Position numbers and translations under genes: made by a program
Notes under the pieces: generated by a model
The model's input: only the letters and a program-made list of their open reading frames with translations
Databases searched by the model: none
Told to the model about the DNA's origin: nothing
NCBI GenBank assembly: GCA_030407315.1
Contig: JALQPE010000659.1
Coordinates: 1 to 64,000 of the forward strand
Length of the DNA stretch: 64,000 bases
Source of the DNA: Asparagopsis taxiformis
Lineage: Eukaryota; Rhodophyta; Florideophyceae; Bonnemaisoniales; Bonnemaisoniaceae
Reading direction: 5' to 3'
Part shown: piece by piece, positions 36,421 through 47,779 of the stretch
Numbering within the stretch: position 1 is the stretch's first letter
Layout: each line of letters begins with the position of its first letter

Positions 36421-38099
36421 GCTTTGTTGCCGGAGGATACAGAGATGGAAACAGGGATTTCCAGAATCTGTCGTTTAAGTAGTACTCTGCGGGCGGAAAG
36501 GACGTGTAGGAGAACAATAGAGGGATAAATTTAAAACAGAGCGGTGCGATGTGAGGCCCAGAAAAACGAAGCCTAGGGTGTGAATTACGCTTAGAAGCAC
36601 ATGATCTGGCAGAACAGTCCCACATGATCGCATCTTCGACCGCCTTTTATGGTCTAGAATGACGTCATCACTACAGAAATATAGGAAAAACACTAGCATA
36701 TGGGGCCTACAGAAAAGGGGGAGGTGAGGAGTAAGAAAAATGGCGCACTTTCCTGGACGAGGAGTCCGCGCTTCCAGTGATGATGTGGCTGGTATATATA
36801 GATGACGTCATTACATACTCTGAGCACACTTGGCAGGCAGTCAAAGCGGGCCACGTAGATGGTGGCGGTTAGGAAATAGCAGTGTGGAAGAAATTTTATA
36901 ATTTTCATGTTGCAAGCGAGCAGTGAATCTGCATTTTAATAAATAAATATATGCTAATTTAAGATATCACACCGAGTACGATTAAACGAGAGATCATGTT
37001 TTCACCTTGTGAATAGGGCCTAGAATATGGTAGAGTATACAACTAGGAACTACGTGTATGAGAAAATCAGATTCGGTATTAGTGCTTAGAGCATCACCGT
37101 GTAATAAACGTAAATGGATACGTCTTTGACAGGTTTGTCTTGAGGGAATGCGATACAAGATAGCAAAACCATTTTGAGTAGGTCCAGCCCGGATATAATA
37201 GCAATAATTCAGCAGAAAGTAATAAGCATAGGACAAATCATTGTGGTGAACCAGTTCATCTGATCGAATGAAACCCTCGAAAGGTTTCGTAACGGTTGAA
37301 TGTAGTGGCAGAGAAGTAGCAGAGAAGATTAATTCTCCCTCAGCTAGCGAGACAATCATCACTACTGCGCAGTACAGTTCGCCTGAAATGCAAGTTGACC
37401 CTCGCAAAGTGAATGTCAGAGGTTTTTCACAAGTGGTTGAAGAAGTCTGCAACGATGGAGCAATTCGTGCGAACAGATTTGGTAGCAGAAAACTTGAAAG
37501 GGGTCGGGGATACTCATCATCGCATTGAAGAGCGCATTTTATTCATCCTTGTTGACTTTCATGACGACTTGATAGACAGAAGCAGTCTGAGAACCAAGAA
37601 CGGGATGTTTACAAACAGTTTCGATGACAAACTGGAATATGCTGCGGGGACAAAGGCAATTCATCTTACCAAGGCCGAAGAGGACAGAGAACGGAGTCGA
37701 ATGAAAACAAGTCCAGGTTGGATAAGAAGCGAAGAAGATAACCCAAGATTCTCTGAACCCGGTATGCCTGATAAAAACAATGAGACTGAGCCTCCCCGGT
37801 AAAAGAATAGGAGATTCACTGCAGGGAAACGAACGACTGGAGAAGAAGCACTACTTTTCACTGATGAGCAAGAAAACTCCCTTTCAGACGGCACATTTGC
37901 TGAAAAACTATTTGAGAAGTTGCCTTTATGCATTCCTTCCAGCTCGAGAGTGAAGTATTGTATCGCAGGAGATATAAAATACTGAGCTCCTTATGAGCAA
38001 GAGAGGAAACGATGGCGGGTGGCACTGGAATAGAACAAGAAGGCGATGAGCGTAATGACGCAGTCGTCTTCGTCTGCAAAATTGAGAGGATCAGGAAGG

Positions 38100-38581
38100 C
38101 TTACGGAGGGGGCAGTTTCGGCGGAGCGCCGACAGAAAAGTCATGGTAACGATCGCAGCGATGACTTTGCTGTGAGGCAACAAAATATTACAGCAGCCAC
38201 GATTTTTACCCTGGAAAAAACTTTTTGGTAATTTTTTTACCCGGTAAAAACTATTCGGTCACTGCGATAGCAATGTTTCCTCACAGCAGCCAGGATTTTT
38301 TTACCTGGTAAAAATTTCTTGGTGATTTTGTACCTGGTAAAAATTCTTGGTGATTTTTTACCCGGTAAAAATTCTCCAGTCACTGTAATGGCAACGTTTC
38401 CTTACAGGAAAGCCATCGTTACGATGACTTTGCTGTAAGGAAACGTTTCATTACAGCAGCTGCAATTTTTTACCCGGTAAAAAATTCTTCGGCCACTGTA
38501 ATGGAGACCTTTCCTTACAGCAAAGTCATCGTAACGATGACTTTGCTGTAAGCATCCCTTGTAAACGGCTTCTGCTGTAAG
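38100..38581. repeat. Palindrome cluster P7
   Basis: Three palindrome copies; the first is broken (AAAAGTCATGGTAACGATCG) and the second has one mismatch (GGAAAGCC). Spacers repeat ACCCGGTAAAAATTCTT words. The outer right end is GTAAACGGCTTCTGCTGTAAG. Confidence 0.84.
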
Positions 38582-39277
38582 CGTTTGGGAGTTTAGTCAC
38601 TCTCCCACCTTGGGAAGGATAGGAGGGGAAGTGTGAAGTCGGGAACATCGCGAGCGGTTTGTTTCGACTAGTGTTCATGGCTCTGGCGAGCACTCTGTGT
38701 TACGCTCAACCGGGTCTGAGCTGGATGCAACACATAGTATGGCAGCAAGAGTGCACAAAATTTGTGCCACCATTTTCTCACGGCAGAGACTCGGGCGGCC
38801 GAAATCCGACCTCGCTGAAAAGAGCTAGAACAGGTCTGGAGTACATCCAAGACTGCTGGAAAGGTGCTATCAGAAATTTTCCTGAGCATGCGAGGGGCTT
38901 TCCTCACCGAAATCGAGCATAGCAGTTCTGCGACCAAAGCTTACTCATGGAGGAGGTAGGGTGCTGGGTACCACCCCAACCATAGCTACTTACATTTGCA
39001 GTGTACTCTAGCCATCTAGTTAGTATTCTACTTCCTCACTGTACAATGATGTTCAGGAAGTTGGATATGCTCTGGGCCTAGCACAGGAGAGGAAGAAGGA
39101 AGGGTGGGCATGCAGAAGTATAGAGGCAGTAGTATGTGAAGACTATGGCAGTGGTAGAGAAGTATTTCATGCACCAAAGGGGCGGGCAGAGTGGCACTAG
39201 AGACGTGGTGCGCAGGGCGAAGGGAGGTGGAGATGATGGAGGACAACAGACATGAGAGCGAGGGTTGAGACCAACGG

Positions 39278-39488
39278 CTTACAGATGGAGCAGTTTACTA
39301 GGGATGCTTACAGCAAAGTCATCGTTACGATGACTTTGCTGTAAGGAAAGGTTTCATTACAGTAGCCATGATTTCTTTACCCGGTAAAAAATTCTTCGGC
39401 CACTGTAATGAAAACATTTTCTTACAGCAAAGTCATCGTAACGATGACTTTGCTGTAAGCATCCCTGGTAAACTGCCTCAGCTGTAAG
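39278..39488. repeat. Palindrome cluster P8
   Basis: A compact 211 bp unit: outer CTTACAGATGGAGCAGTTTAC, palindrome, GTAGCCATGATTTCTTTACC spacer, palindrome, and outer GGTAAACTGCCTCAGCTG. It is the clearest example of the two-palindrome foldback form. No convincing target duplication flanks it. Confidence 0.87.
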
Positions 39489-40167
39489 CGGCTGGGGGCT
39501 TGGTCCCTCCCTCACCTTGGGAAGGGTGAGCAAGGAATTGTGAAGCCAGAAAACATGGCAAAGGGATGGTTTGGACGGCTGTTGGCGGCGTTGGGGAGCA
39601 CTCTGCGTCGTGCTCACCCGGTCTGGGCTGGGTACCCTATCTGGTACGGCGGCAGGAGTGCACAAAATATGAAACACAATTTTCGCAAGAGTGAAATTCT
39701 GACTGTCGAAACTCAACCTCCCTAAAATGAACTAGAGCTGGCGTGAGCACCTCCACGACGTCTGGAAGGTACTGACAGCACGTTTTCGGAGCATGGGCGT
39801 AGCTGTCCTCTCTGAGATCAAGCATAGGGTATCCGTCGCCAGATTCTATTCCTGGTGCCATGTGGCACAGTGACCACACCAAATTGCCCTTTTTAGTACA
39901 ATATAGATTTTTGTTACTCGGAATCTAGCTGTCTTCTATACCAATATAGTTGGTAAGTAAGCTAGCCTAGGATTGTAGGACAATCAGGAAGGATGGGGGG
40001 TTAGGTATGCAGCAACATGAAGGGATAGTATGAGTAGACTATGGCGGTGGTAAACACAAGGATTACACTCACCGAAGGGTCGGCTGGAGTGACACCGGAG
40101 TCGACATAGCAGGGAGGCTGGGATGAAGGAAGACAAGAGACATGAGAGAGAGGGTGAAGCCAGACCG

Positions 40168-40545
40168 CTTACAGCTGAGGCAGTTTACCGAGGGTGCTGA
40201 CAGCAAAGTCATCGTTACGATGACTTTGCTGTAAGAAAAGATAACATTACAGCAGGCACGATTTTTTACCCGGTAAAAAAATTCTTGGTGATTTTTTACC
40301 CGGTAAAAATTCTTCGCCCACTGTAATGTTTCCTTTTCTTACAGCAAAGTCATCGTAACGATGACTTTGCTGTAAGTAAACGTTTCATTACAGTAGCCAC
40401 GATTTTTTACCCGGTAAAAAATTCCTTGTGATTTTTTTACCCGGTAAAATCCTTCGCCCACTGTAATGTCTTCTTTTCTTACAGCAAAGTCATCGTAACG
40501 ATGACTTTGCTGTAAGCATCCCTGGTAAATTGCCTCAGCTGTAAG
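40168..40545. repeat. Palindrome cluster P9
   Basis: Three 37 bp palindromes with two ACCCGGTAAAAA spacers, between CTTACAGCTGAGGCAGTTTACC and GGTAAATTGCCTCAGCTG. Confidence 0.87.
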
Positions 40546-41399
40546 TGGCAGGGGAGCTTGGTCCCTCTCTTACCTTGGGAAGGGTGAGATAGGAATTGTG
40601 AAGTCGAGAACATTGTGGAAGGATGGTTTCGACGGCTTTGGGCGGCTTTGAAGAGCGATCTGTGTCTTGTTCACCCGGCCTGAACTACCTAAAAATTTCA
40701 GTATTGCGAGAGGAGCACGCAAAATTACAACCACCATGGTGGTGGGAAAATGCATTTTCTCACGACAGAGATTCTGGCGGTCGAAACTCAAACTCGTTAA
40801 AATGGACTAGAGTTGGTGTGAACACCTCCAGGACCTCTGGAAAGGTACTACCTGCACATTTCCCGAGGCTACAAGAAGCTGGTCTCTCCAATATCAAGCA
40901 TAGATTATCGGTGCGCAAAATCTACTCCTGGTGCTGTGTAGCACATTGACTATACAAAACCGTCCGTTTCCCGTTCTAATAAACTATACTCTCAAGTAGG
41001 TAGGAATCTAGATATTCACTTTACATCGATGGTTATGAAGTAGGTTAGCCTAGGATTGAAGGACAGAATGTAAAGGATAGGATGGTAGGCATGGGGTAAA
41101 ATGAAGGCGGTGGTATGAGTAGAATACGGAAGTGGTAGACAGGTATTTAATGCACAGGAGGGGCGTGTGAAGTGACACCAGAGGCGCATTGCGTCACAGG
41201 AAGGGAGACTGGAATGATGAAGGAGAACTAGAGAAATGAGAGATAGGTTGTGGAGGCATGCTTCTAGCTCTATTATATAACTACATTGCTCCTCTATAGG
41301 CTACGCAATCCATTCCAGCAGTTCTAGTTAAAAATGGACTATATGAATGTTTCATTTCAATGTCAGCATTGTGCAGTTGAGCCTCTTCAAGGTCCGAAA

Positions 41400-42150
41400 A
41401 CTTGTCCAGAGTACGCTTCCAGGCCACTCGAAGGAATCCAGAACACTTGCACTTCGTTCTTACAAAGTTCAATTTTGGCTATCACATCTCCAGTTGTGGG
41501 AGTCTGGTGACCAAAAATCGATGCATTCTGGAATCCCTACCACGCAAGTCCGCAGCTTTACGGAAGCATAAAACACTTTTCCGTACTCCCTAGAGCCACT
41601 CCAGCCCTTACGGATCACTTGCACTTCGTTCCGACAAAGTTCAATTTTGGCCATCACATCTCCAGTTGTGAGAATCTGGCGAGCAAAAATTAGTGAACTC
41701 CGGAAGCTCTACCTCGCAAGCCACCAGCTTTCAGGGCGAATAAAACCGGTTACAGTACTCCCCAGACTCACTCCAACCCTCCCAGACCACTTGCACTTCG
41801 TCCCGACAAAGTTCACTTTTGGCCATCACATCTCCAGTTGTGGGAATCTGGTGACCAAAAATCGATGCATTCTGTCAGCCCTAATGCGCAAGCCAGCAGC
41901 TTTACGAACTCATAGAACACTTTTCCGTACTCCCTAGAGCCACTCCAACCCTTACAGACCACTTACACATCATTCGGACAAAGTTCAATTTTGACCATCA
42001 CATCTCCAGTTGTAACAATCTGGTGACCGAAAATCGATGAATTCTACCAGCCCTACTACGCAAGCCAGAAGCTTTGAGTGCAATTAAAACACGTTTTAGT
42101 GCTTCCTAGAACCACCCCAACCCATCCAGACCACTTTGCAGCCTTTTTCG
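41400..42150. repeat. Tandem repeat of about 175 bp, four to five units
   Basis: Units share GACAAAGTTCAATTTTGGCC, ATCACATCTCCAGTTGT, GAATCTGGTGACCAAAAATC, GCAGCTTTACG and TACTCCCTAGAGCCACTCC. Later units are diverged. Apparent reading frames recur with the repeat and are not genes. Confidence 0.85.
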
Positions 42151-42210
42151 CGGGGTCCGAAATCGTCTCCTTCTTCTTCCCGAGTGAGAAACATCAGTCC
42201 CTCTCGAAAG

Positions 42211-42552
42211 CTTACAGAGAGGTTGGTTTACCATGGTTTCTTACAGCAAAGTCATCGTTAAGATGACTTTGCTGTAATGTTTTGTTTTCTTACAGCAAAG
42301 TCATCGTAACGATGACTTTGCTGTAATGTTTTGTTTTCTTACAGTAAAGTCATCGTAACGATGACTTTGCTGTAATGTTTTGTTTTCTTACAGCAAAGTC
42401 ATCGTAACGATGACTTTGCTGTAATGTTTTGTTTTCTTACAGCAAAGTCATCGTAACGATGACTTTGCTGTAATGTTTTGTTTTCTTACAGCAAAGTCAT
42501 CGTAACGATGACTTTGCTGTAAGCAACCTGGGTAAACTGCCTTTGCTGTAAG
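42211..42552. repeat. Palindrome array P10: six palindromes at about 49 bp spacing
   Basis: Six 37 bp palindromes run head to tail, each separated by the 12 base linker TGTTTTGTTTTC. The first has one changed centre base (GTTAAG) and the third has CAGTAAAG. The array is framed by CTTACAGAGAGGTTGGTTTACC and GGTAAACTGCCTTTGCTG. It looks like a recent expansion of the palindrome by replication slippage or unequal exchange. Confidence 0.92.
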
Positions 42553-42740
42553 AAAACTGAATAGCAGTTCCGACAGCTTGTCCTGAAGAGGCAAATCCGC
42601 CTTAACGATGACTTTGCTGTAAGAAAATAGAGAACTTACAGTTTTGACAGCTTGTCCTGAAGAAAAAAATCCGCCTTAACGATGACTTTGCTGTAAGAAA
42701 ACAGAGTAATTACAGTTCTGACAGCTTGTCCTGAATACCC
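42553..42740. repeat. Half-palindrome tandem repeat of about 68 bp
   Basis: About two and a half units of GACAGCTTGTCCTGAA, AAATCCGCCTTAACGATGAC, TTTGCTGTAAGAAAA. They keep only the right half of the 37 bp palindrome. Confidence 0.82.
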
Positions 42741-43199
42741 GTCCTCCCGCACAAGTTCATTGTCTGTTACCTACCCTAGAGCTCTCTTAACGTTCCCAGT
42801 CCCAGCTGTCGTACCACTTGAACACTCATGTAGTATATTTGTATGGCTATACACATTAGAATCATCATTGATGGAAAGCATCGGTTCCTTTTATTGTTGC
42901 GGATAATTCTCTACCGAGGGTTCAAACGACGCTTTACCGTAGTTGTCCATAAAGTCGTGGCGAACAGTTGCATACAAATATCTCTTCTCGAATGTGCGTA
43001 GTGCGGACATAGATTCCAATCCTAACATGGTACTATCACTTGACGGTCACGCTCAGGGGTACGGAGTTCATGTACATGACCATGAAGAGGAGTTTCGTGT
43101 GCTAGAAAATGCAATGGATGATGGTAGCGAAATGGTTCACCAACAAGAGTATTCGTCGCTGGAGGCTGCGCAACGCGATGAATTTATATTGCACAGTGG
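42741..43199. other. Junction between repeats and the decayed gene block
   Basis: A short frame from 42943 (SLDGHAQGYGVHVHDHEEEF) looks coding-like but matches nothing I know. It runs up to the UPF0126-like pseudogene and might be its 5' part. Confidence 0.35.
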
Positions 43200-43818
43200 C
43201 TTAAGCCACTGTTCAATATGAGCTTGCCGATCAGGAAGCTAAGGAACAACAGGACATGCTGGGCGCGGTGGTGGTGGGAACGACGACCGCGTCGGGCGGC
43301 GGCACGATTTGCGATGGTCTTATCATCTGGACACGTCCGTTCCGGACCACTGAACCGGGTTATCTCACTCTATCCATCCTGGTATCATTGGCGACATTCT
43401 CGCTCTGGCCACGCCAATAAGACGCCAAGGTGTCGCCGTTTTTCGCCACCGACGCGCTGGGCTTCGGCGCCTTCTGCGTCATCGGCGCGCAGAACGGACT
43501 CCACGCCCACTTCATCCCGCTGATCTGCGTGCTATGCGGTCACATGCCGGCATGGCGACCGCTACATTTGGCGGCGCCGTTCGCGATGTGCATTGTAAAC
43601 GCGATGTGGGTGTTCTGCATAGTCATTCGGAGATTTGTGAATCCACAGCGGCTGCGGGCGCCGCCATGTATGTATTCGTGCGCAACCTGTCACCGCGTTC
43701 CGCCGCCTGCGTTGCGGCTGGTGTAGGCGTCGCAGTGCTTACAAGGGGCGTCGCATATACGCGCGGCATTCGATTGCCGGTTTGGGATAACGCTACGGAA
43801 GATGCGAAACAGATGTAA
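43200..43818 (+). pseudogene. UPF0126/TRIC-like membrane protein pseudogene
   Basis: GC-rich DNA unlike its surroundings. One frame reads DMLGAVVVGTTTASGGGTIC then RTTEPGYLTLSILVSLATF. After an in-frame TAA it continues SPFFATDALGFGAFCVIGAQ. A frameshift near 43545 leads to MATATFGGAVRDV and then HSEICESTAAAGAAMYVFV. The two blocks with GGGTI and ATFGGAVRDV, each followed by membrane segments, are the duplicated half-units of the UPF0126 (YicG/TRIC) family. These are small integral membrane channels or transporters. Key glycines are kept; the reading frame is not. It is probably a captured or stranded host gene. Confidence 0.72.
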
Positions 43819-44401
43819 CACGCTGCTTTTTTGTTGCAGAGCGCGTACATTGTTGGTGTTTGTTGGCGGCTGATGCTGTCGGCGCGAAATGCGATGGTTG
43901 TAGATGGTGCGCACATTCCTTCCAACCCATCTTGTTGAGGTCCTGAAGACAAACGACAAGAGCATAAGCGCGCTCGGCGTTTGCGAACGCAAATGCAAGG
44001 TCGCCATCCTTGTCGAGCTGTAGACTTACGCGGCGAATAACCTCTACAGCGAGCTGGGGTGGTTTGGCGGTGCGGTGCGGTAAAATCGATCCTCATTCTT
44101 ACGGTACTCCGCAGCCATCAGTTTGAGGAGACTGGGTAATGCGAGGGTGGAATGTGAAATGGCAGCTTTTGGCGAAAGCAAGAAGCTAGACGGTTGCACA
44201 GCTTAGTTATGAGCAGGAAATTTGGGCTGTAATGTGTCGGAGCCTAGTGAAAGAAATTGCATTGTTGTCATTGGCGAACTTCCAAGTTGCAACAGGTAGA
44301 CATTTCTCAAACGTCATTACGGGCTACCCAGCGATACACGTGCGTCAAATATCGGCGCCTGCAATAAATATTTTATTTCATCGTTTCTACGCACTTCATC
44401 T

Positions 44402-45236
44402 CTACCCAGCCTGCGAGCCATCCGGCACTTTGAATACATTGTTTGCCTCTGATCGTAACACTCGGATGATGATCACAATGCCCGCACCAGCTGCCAACAC
44501 AGCGTACACAATCGACACGATGTACGTCACTGAGTCGTAAGTTGATGGTGCAACGACCACATACCAGAACAAACTCAGATTGCCGACGATCAACAACGGT
44601 TCCAGCTTCGAGATGAACACGGTCAGCACAGCTAACGAAGACACTCATAAAGTCAGCACACCAAACGCAGTCCACCGGTATTTGCGTGGATTGTGTAACA
44701 AATTGCGTTGACCGTTCGCGTTGGGGTAAAACACACCAAGGATTAAAATCGGGATCAGTGACAGCTGTTTCAACAGCATGTACAATAATTGCAGAAACAG
44801 AACCGGAATGATTATCCCCATGTCAGCGCCCAGGATTCCGCATTGTACGCCTAGATAATCATCAACGAAAACGGACACCTCCTCCCGATTCGACAACCAT
44901 TCGATAAAAATTCAACAAGCTCAACACAACATTTGTAATCTCATGCGCTATATACAATGCAGCTGAACAAATCAACAGTGTCTTCACAAACGTACTACAC
45001 GTCACTTCTCTGAAAAATGTCGACTTGTCTAGCAAAAACGAATTATCTTGACTATTAACCATTGATTGGTGTTCCTCCGCCGCTATCGGGCTTTTTGGGC
45101 TGGGTAAAGTTTCGGGCAAAACATGGATATTGTCTGTTGTGGCTGTTGCAGGTGTTGCACTTTTGAGCTCGGACAAAGGCCATGGCGCAGATTCTAGTGT
45201 AACCGGTGATGTTGTCTGCATTCTTTTTCTCCACAT
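44402..45236 (-). pseudogene. Decayed polytopic membrane protein
   Basis: Consecutive leftward frames (44862-45236, 44645-44896, 44402-44644) overlap at frame breaks and read as one protein with several hydrophobic segments: TLLICSAALYIAHEI, VLFLQLLYMLLKQLSLIPIL, SLFWYVVVAP and YIVSIVYAVLAAGAGIVIII. No family recognised. Confidence 0.45.
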
Positions 45237-45249
45237 ACATCATTCGCTT

Positions 45250-45729
45250 GAGTAACTATTTTAACACAGTAGCTGCCACACCGCTTGTTGCTACGAAGAT
45301 TTTTGTACAGACATTGTTATCATTTGCATGAACGGCGTTTGCGAAAATCGGGGCAGTGCTCAATCATTATGCTCCGACAGACGTGTCATCCGGAACGGAG
45401 GAAGTGATCACTTGGCATCAATGTCCATGGCATCGATGCCATGGACATTGGCTGGAATTGCAGTGAATGTGGCCGTTGTTAGCTGGACGGGGCTATTCTC
45501 TTCAGCCGTATCTGGTTGGGCGCAAACGAAAGGGCAACAGGTCGTTCCGGCAAGTGAGGCTGTTGTCATTTTCCCAACACAGCCGCTTTGGGCAAGTACT
45601 CTAGCTGCACTGCTGTTGGGGGAGAGTTTTGGACCGAAAGGATTCGCTGGCGGTGCGTTGATTGTTGTGGCAACACTGATAGCAAGCAGGCTAAGTGGTG
45701 AGGGAGAACAGAAGGATGCAGCAGAGTGA
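45250..45729 (+). pseudogene. EamA-type transporter fragment
   Basis: The frame ending at the TGA at 45729 contains WTLAGIAVNVAVVSWTGLFS, GWAQTKGQQVVPASEAVVIF, PTQPLWASTLAALLLGESFG and FAGGALIVVATLIASRL. This is the C-terminal half of an EamA (drug/metabolite transporter) unit, with the typical QTKGQ...ASEA loop and the LLLGE motif before the last helix. The N-terminal half is not present in any frame, so it is a fragment. The group moves small metabolites across membranes; plant and algal members include plastid-envelope transporters. Substrate cannot be told. Confidence 0.65.
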
Positions 45730-46053
45730 GGTTATTGAAATTTTCAAGTGTTGCCAACTGCGCTGGACAACTGCAACGGAGCCTCTGTTTCGGACGATAG
45801 GGGTTTCTTGGGTTGCAGTGAACGAACTGGGTGTGTGTTAATCTGTCAATGCATAAAATCAACTTTTCGCGGTTGCTGCTTCCTCAAGCACTGTACCGGA
45901 GACCATAAGTTGTCAACTAGACCCACTTAGAAGGCTTGTAAATTGTTTCTTTACCTGCAATAAGAAATGTTTATAATAGTGCACAAGGAGAAAAAATCGC
46001 ATTTTAGAGCGAAGCAAGTTGGTAGCGAGCAAATGCCGGTCGATGTGTTTTAG

Positions 46054-47350
46054 TTACCATATGGTTAAATGGGGTAACTGAGCGACCAGCAAGTTAGGGC
46101 CGTCTCCTATTGCAAACAAGATTTGTGGCCCACAGGCAAAGAAATTAACAAGAGTCTCTGTGGAAGCGTGCATATCTACATACGGCTCAACGAGTTGTTG
46201 CAGGTTAATGCTCGAGATAGATAGGTCATCATCGCACAGAAACATCACATCCCCATTCTCAGCAAGAAATACACAGCATGGCGGTTCTCGGTGCGAAAGT
46301 ACAGTCAAAGAAGATATATCTTCTTCAACTGTATACATTTGATGTCGTAGGGTTGAACAGTGGCTTGGTTTCAACAACTCTACCCGATGTGTAGCGAATA
46401 TATACAACATGCAGACTATTTGCGAGAGGAGCGCGATTAGGAATAGGCACTCACGGTCGGTGATGGGTCTCCAACAGTTTGCACGAATAGGACTGCTGTG
46501 CGGAGCTCTCGAGAAACGTGACGGCCAGAGGTTTGAATTTGGATAATGGAACATGAAATGCAATCCTTGTGTCTTCAATAAAGAATACCTCGCTGTCGGC
46601 CAGTAGTGCAAGGACAAGAGTACCGGAAGGAGTAATTAGAATGACGTGCATCGAGAGCGATGAGGATCTATTTGTGATGGTGATATCTAGAGATTTAGTT
46701 TGAAGGATTGCATTGTAACCTGATTGAAAGGTATAGATTGTTAAGGTATCAGCGCCGGCGTGAACTGCGAGAGAATATTGGGCATGGTTATATGTCAGAA
46801 ATGGTTGGGAAGAGGCTTTCTGTGGGATGGTTAATGCCAGAGTGTGATAAGCATGGCGGAGATGTGGCGGTAAGTTTGAGGCGACCGGAATTGTGGATGG
46901 ATCGTATTCTGGAGCCGCTTTGGATTGTAGAGAAGTGGGAGGCGAGATGAAAGCGAGAGTTCTTCCTGGACAGTTGCGCGGAAATGAAAGCGTCGACAGT
47001 AGTACAATTCACATGAGAAGCGCTGCCGTGCGAGGATTGGGCAGAACGAGAGAGGATTGATGGTACAACGATGGTAAGTCCTAAATTATGATGGCGAGAG
47101 CTGAATCGTCTGGTGTTACGGCTATAGCAGCAATATCAAAGTCTTCTGGTGCGGGCCATTGCGAAATGAATTTGACCTGAGCTGGTGGAGTTGTTGGGGA
47201 TTGCGGAGTGATTACCGTGAGCAGCGAAGTAGTTGCAAAGGACAGGATAGTATCACCAGTGACTGCGTATCGAACAGGACATGATTGCAAGGGAGATGAG
47301 GGATAGGGAGGTGGTTTTACCACGATTGGCGGAGACGATACCCCTTGCAT
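46054..47350 (-). pseudogene. Decayed beta-propeller-like gene
   Basis: Leftward coding-like pieces are 47081-47350 (FDIAAIAVTPDDSALAII, a typical WD40 blade strand), 46451-46651 (ILITPSGTLVLALLADSEVF) and 46054-46617 (CCVFLAENGDVMFLCDDD). Frames change between pieces. The pattern would fit a WD-repeat protein of the WDR4/Trm82 kind, but that is weak. Confidence 0.35.
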
Positions 47351-47779
47351 GTGAAGCCGAGTGAACGATAGTGCGTTTGGACTGAGGCGACTGCAACGTG
47401 CTCGGAAATTTTATAAATTTGATGATGGAAGGGACAGACTGCCCTTCGTCTTCTGTGCGCTGATCTCATTGTACTTTGCTGATCTGCAAATCGTGCAGAT
47501 GATGCACCGTGGACAACCTCGGTCGTGTTGAACGTCTTTCCGATCGTGAACAACCGACCACGTCGCGGTCATGCCGCCATCCTCCCAACGCCCAATTCGC
47601 TTTTCCTTAACTTTCCAAACCATGCAACGACGAACGGTCCCGTTTGCCTTCCAGTCCTCCTCACTGTCCTCACTGCCATCGATTCGTCGAATCGGTTCCC
47701 AGCCGCTCACCTCCAACTTCTGCCGTCCCATCGTCCACTCTCACCCCGTGCAGTACCATGTCATTTCACGCCGACGACC

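Larger units (their letters stand above)
35641..37984. other. Interior of nested element without a firm gene
   Basis: AT-rich DNA with two strong hairpins (listed separately). Weak coding-like frames lie at 37268-37528 and 37413-37802 on the plus strand (KLEYAAGTKAIHLTKAEEDR) and at 36994-37452 on the minus strand. They overlap, shift frame and match nothing I recognise. Confidence 0.45.
37985..41270. repeat. Three tandem R1/palindrome units (about 0.9-1.2 kb each)
   Basis: Units run about 38100-39277, 39278-40167 and 40168-41270. Each is a palindrome cluster followed by an R1 spacer with CACCTTGGGAAGG, a GGTTT(G/C)GACGGCTGTTGGCGG-like block and a CACCAAAGGGGCGGGC-like block. The first 100 bases (37985-38100) match the arm DNA just before cluster P5, so the array was built from arm sequence. 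Single units diverge noticeably, so amplification is not recent. Confidence 0.82.

Noticed and set aside
47411..47731. Minus-strand frame rich in basic residues opposite the membrane-anchored gene's 5' region
   Set aside because: No family, and it overlaps plus-strand DNA just before a credible start codon. Kept out of the gene list.
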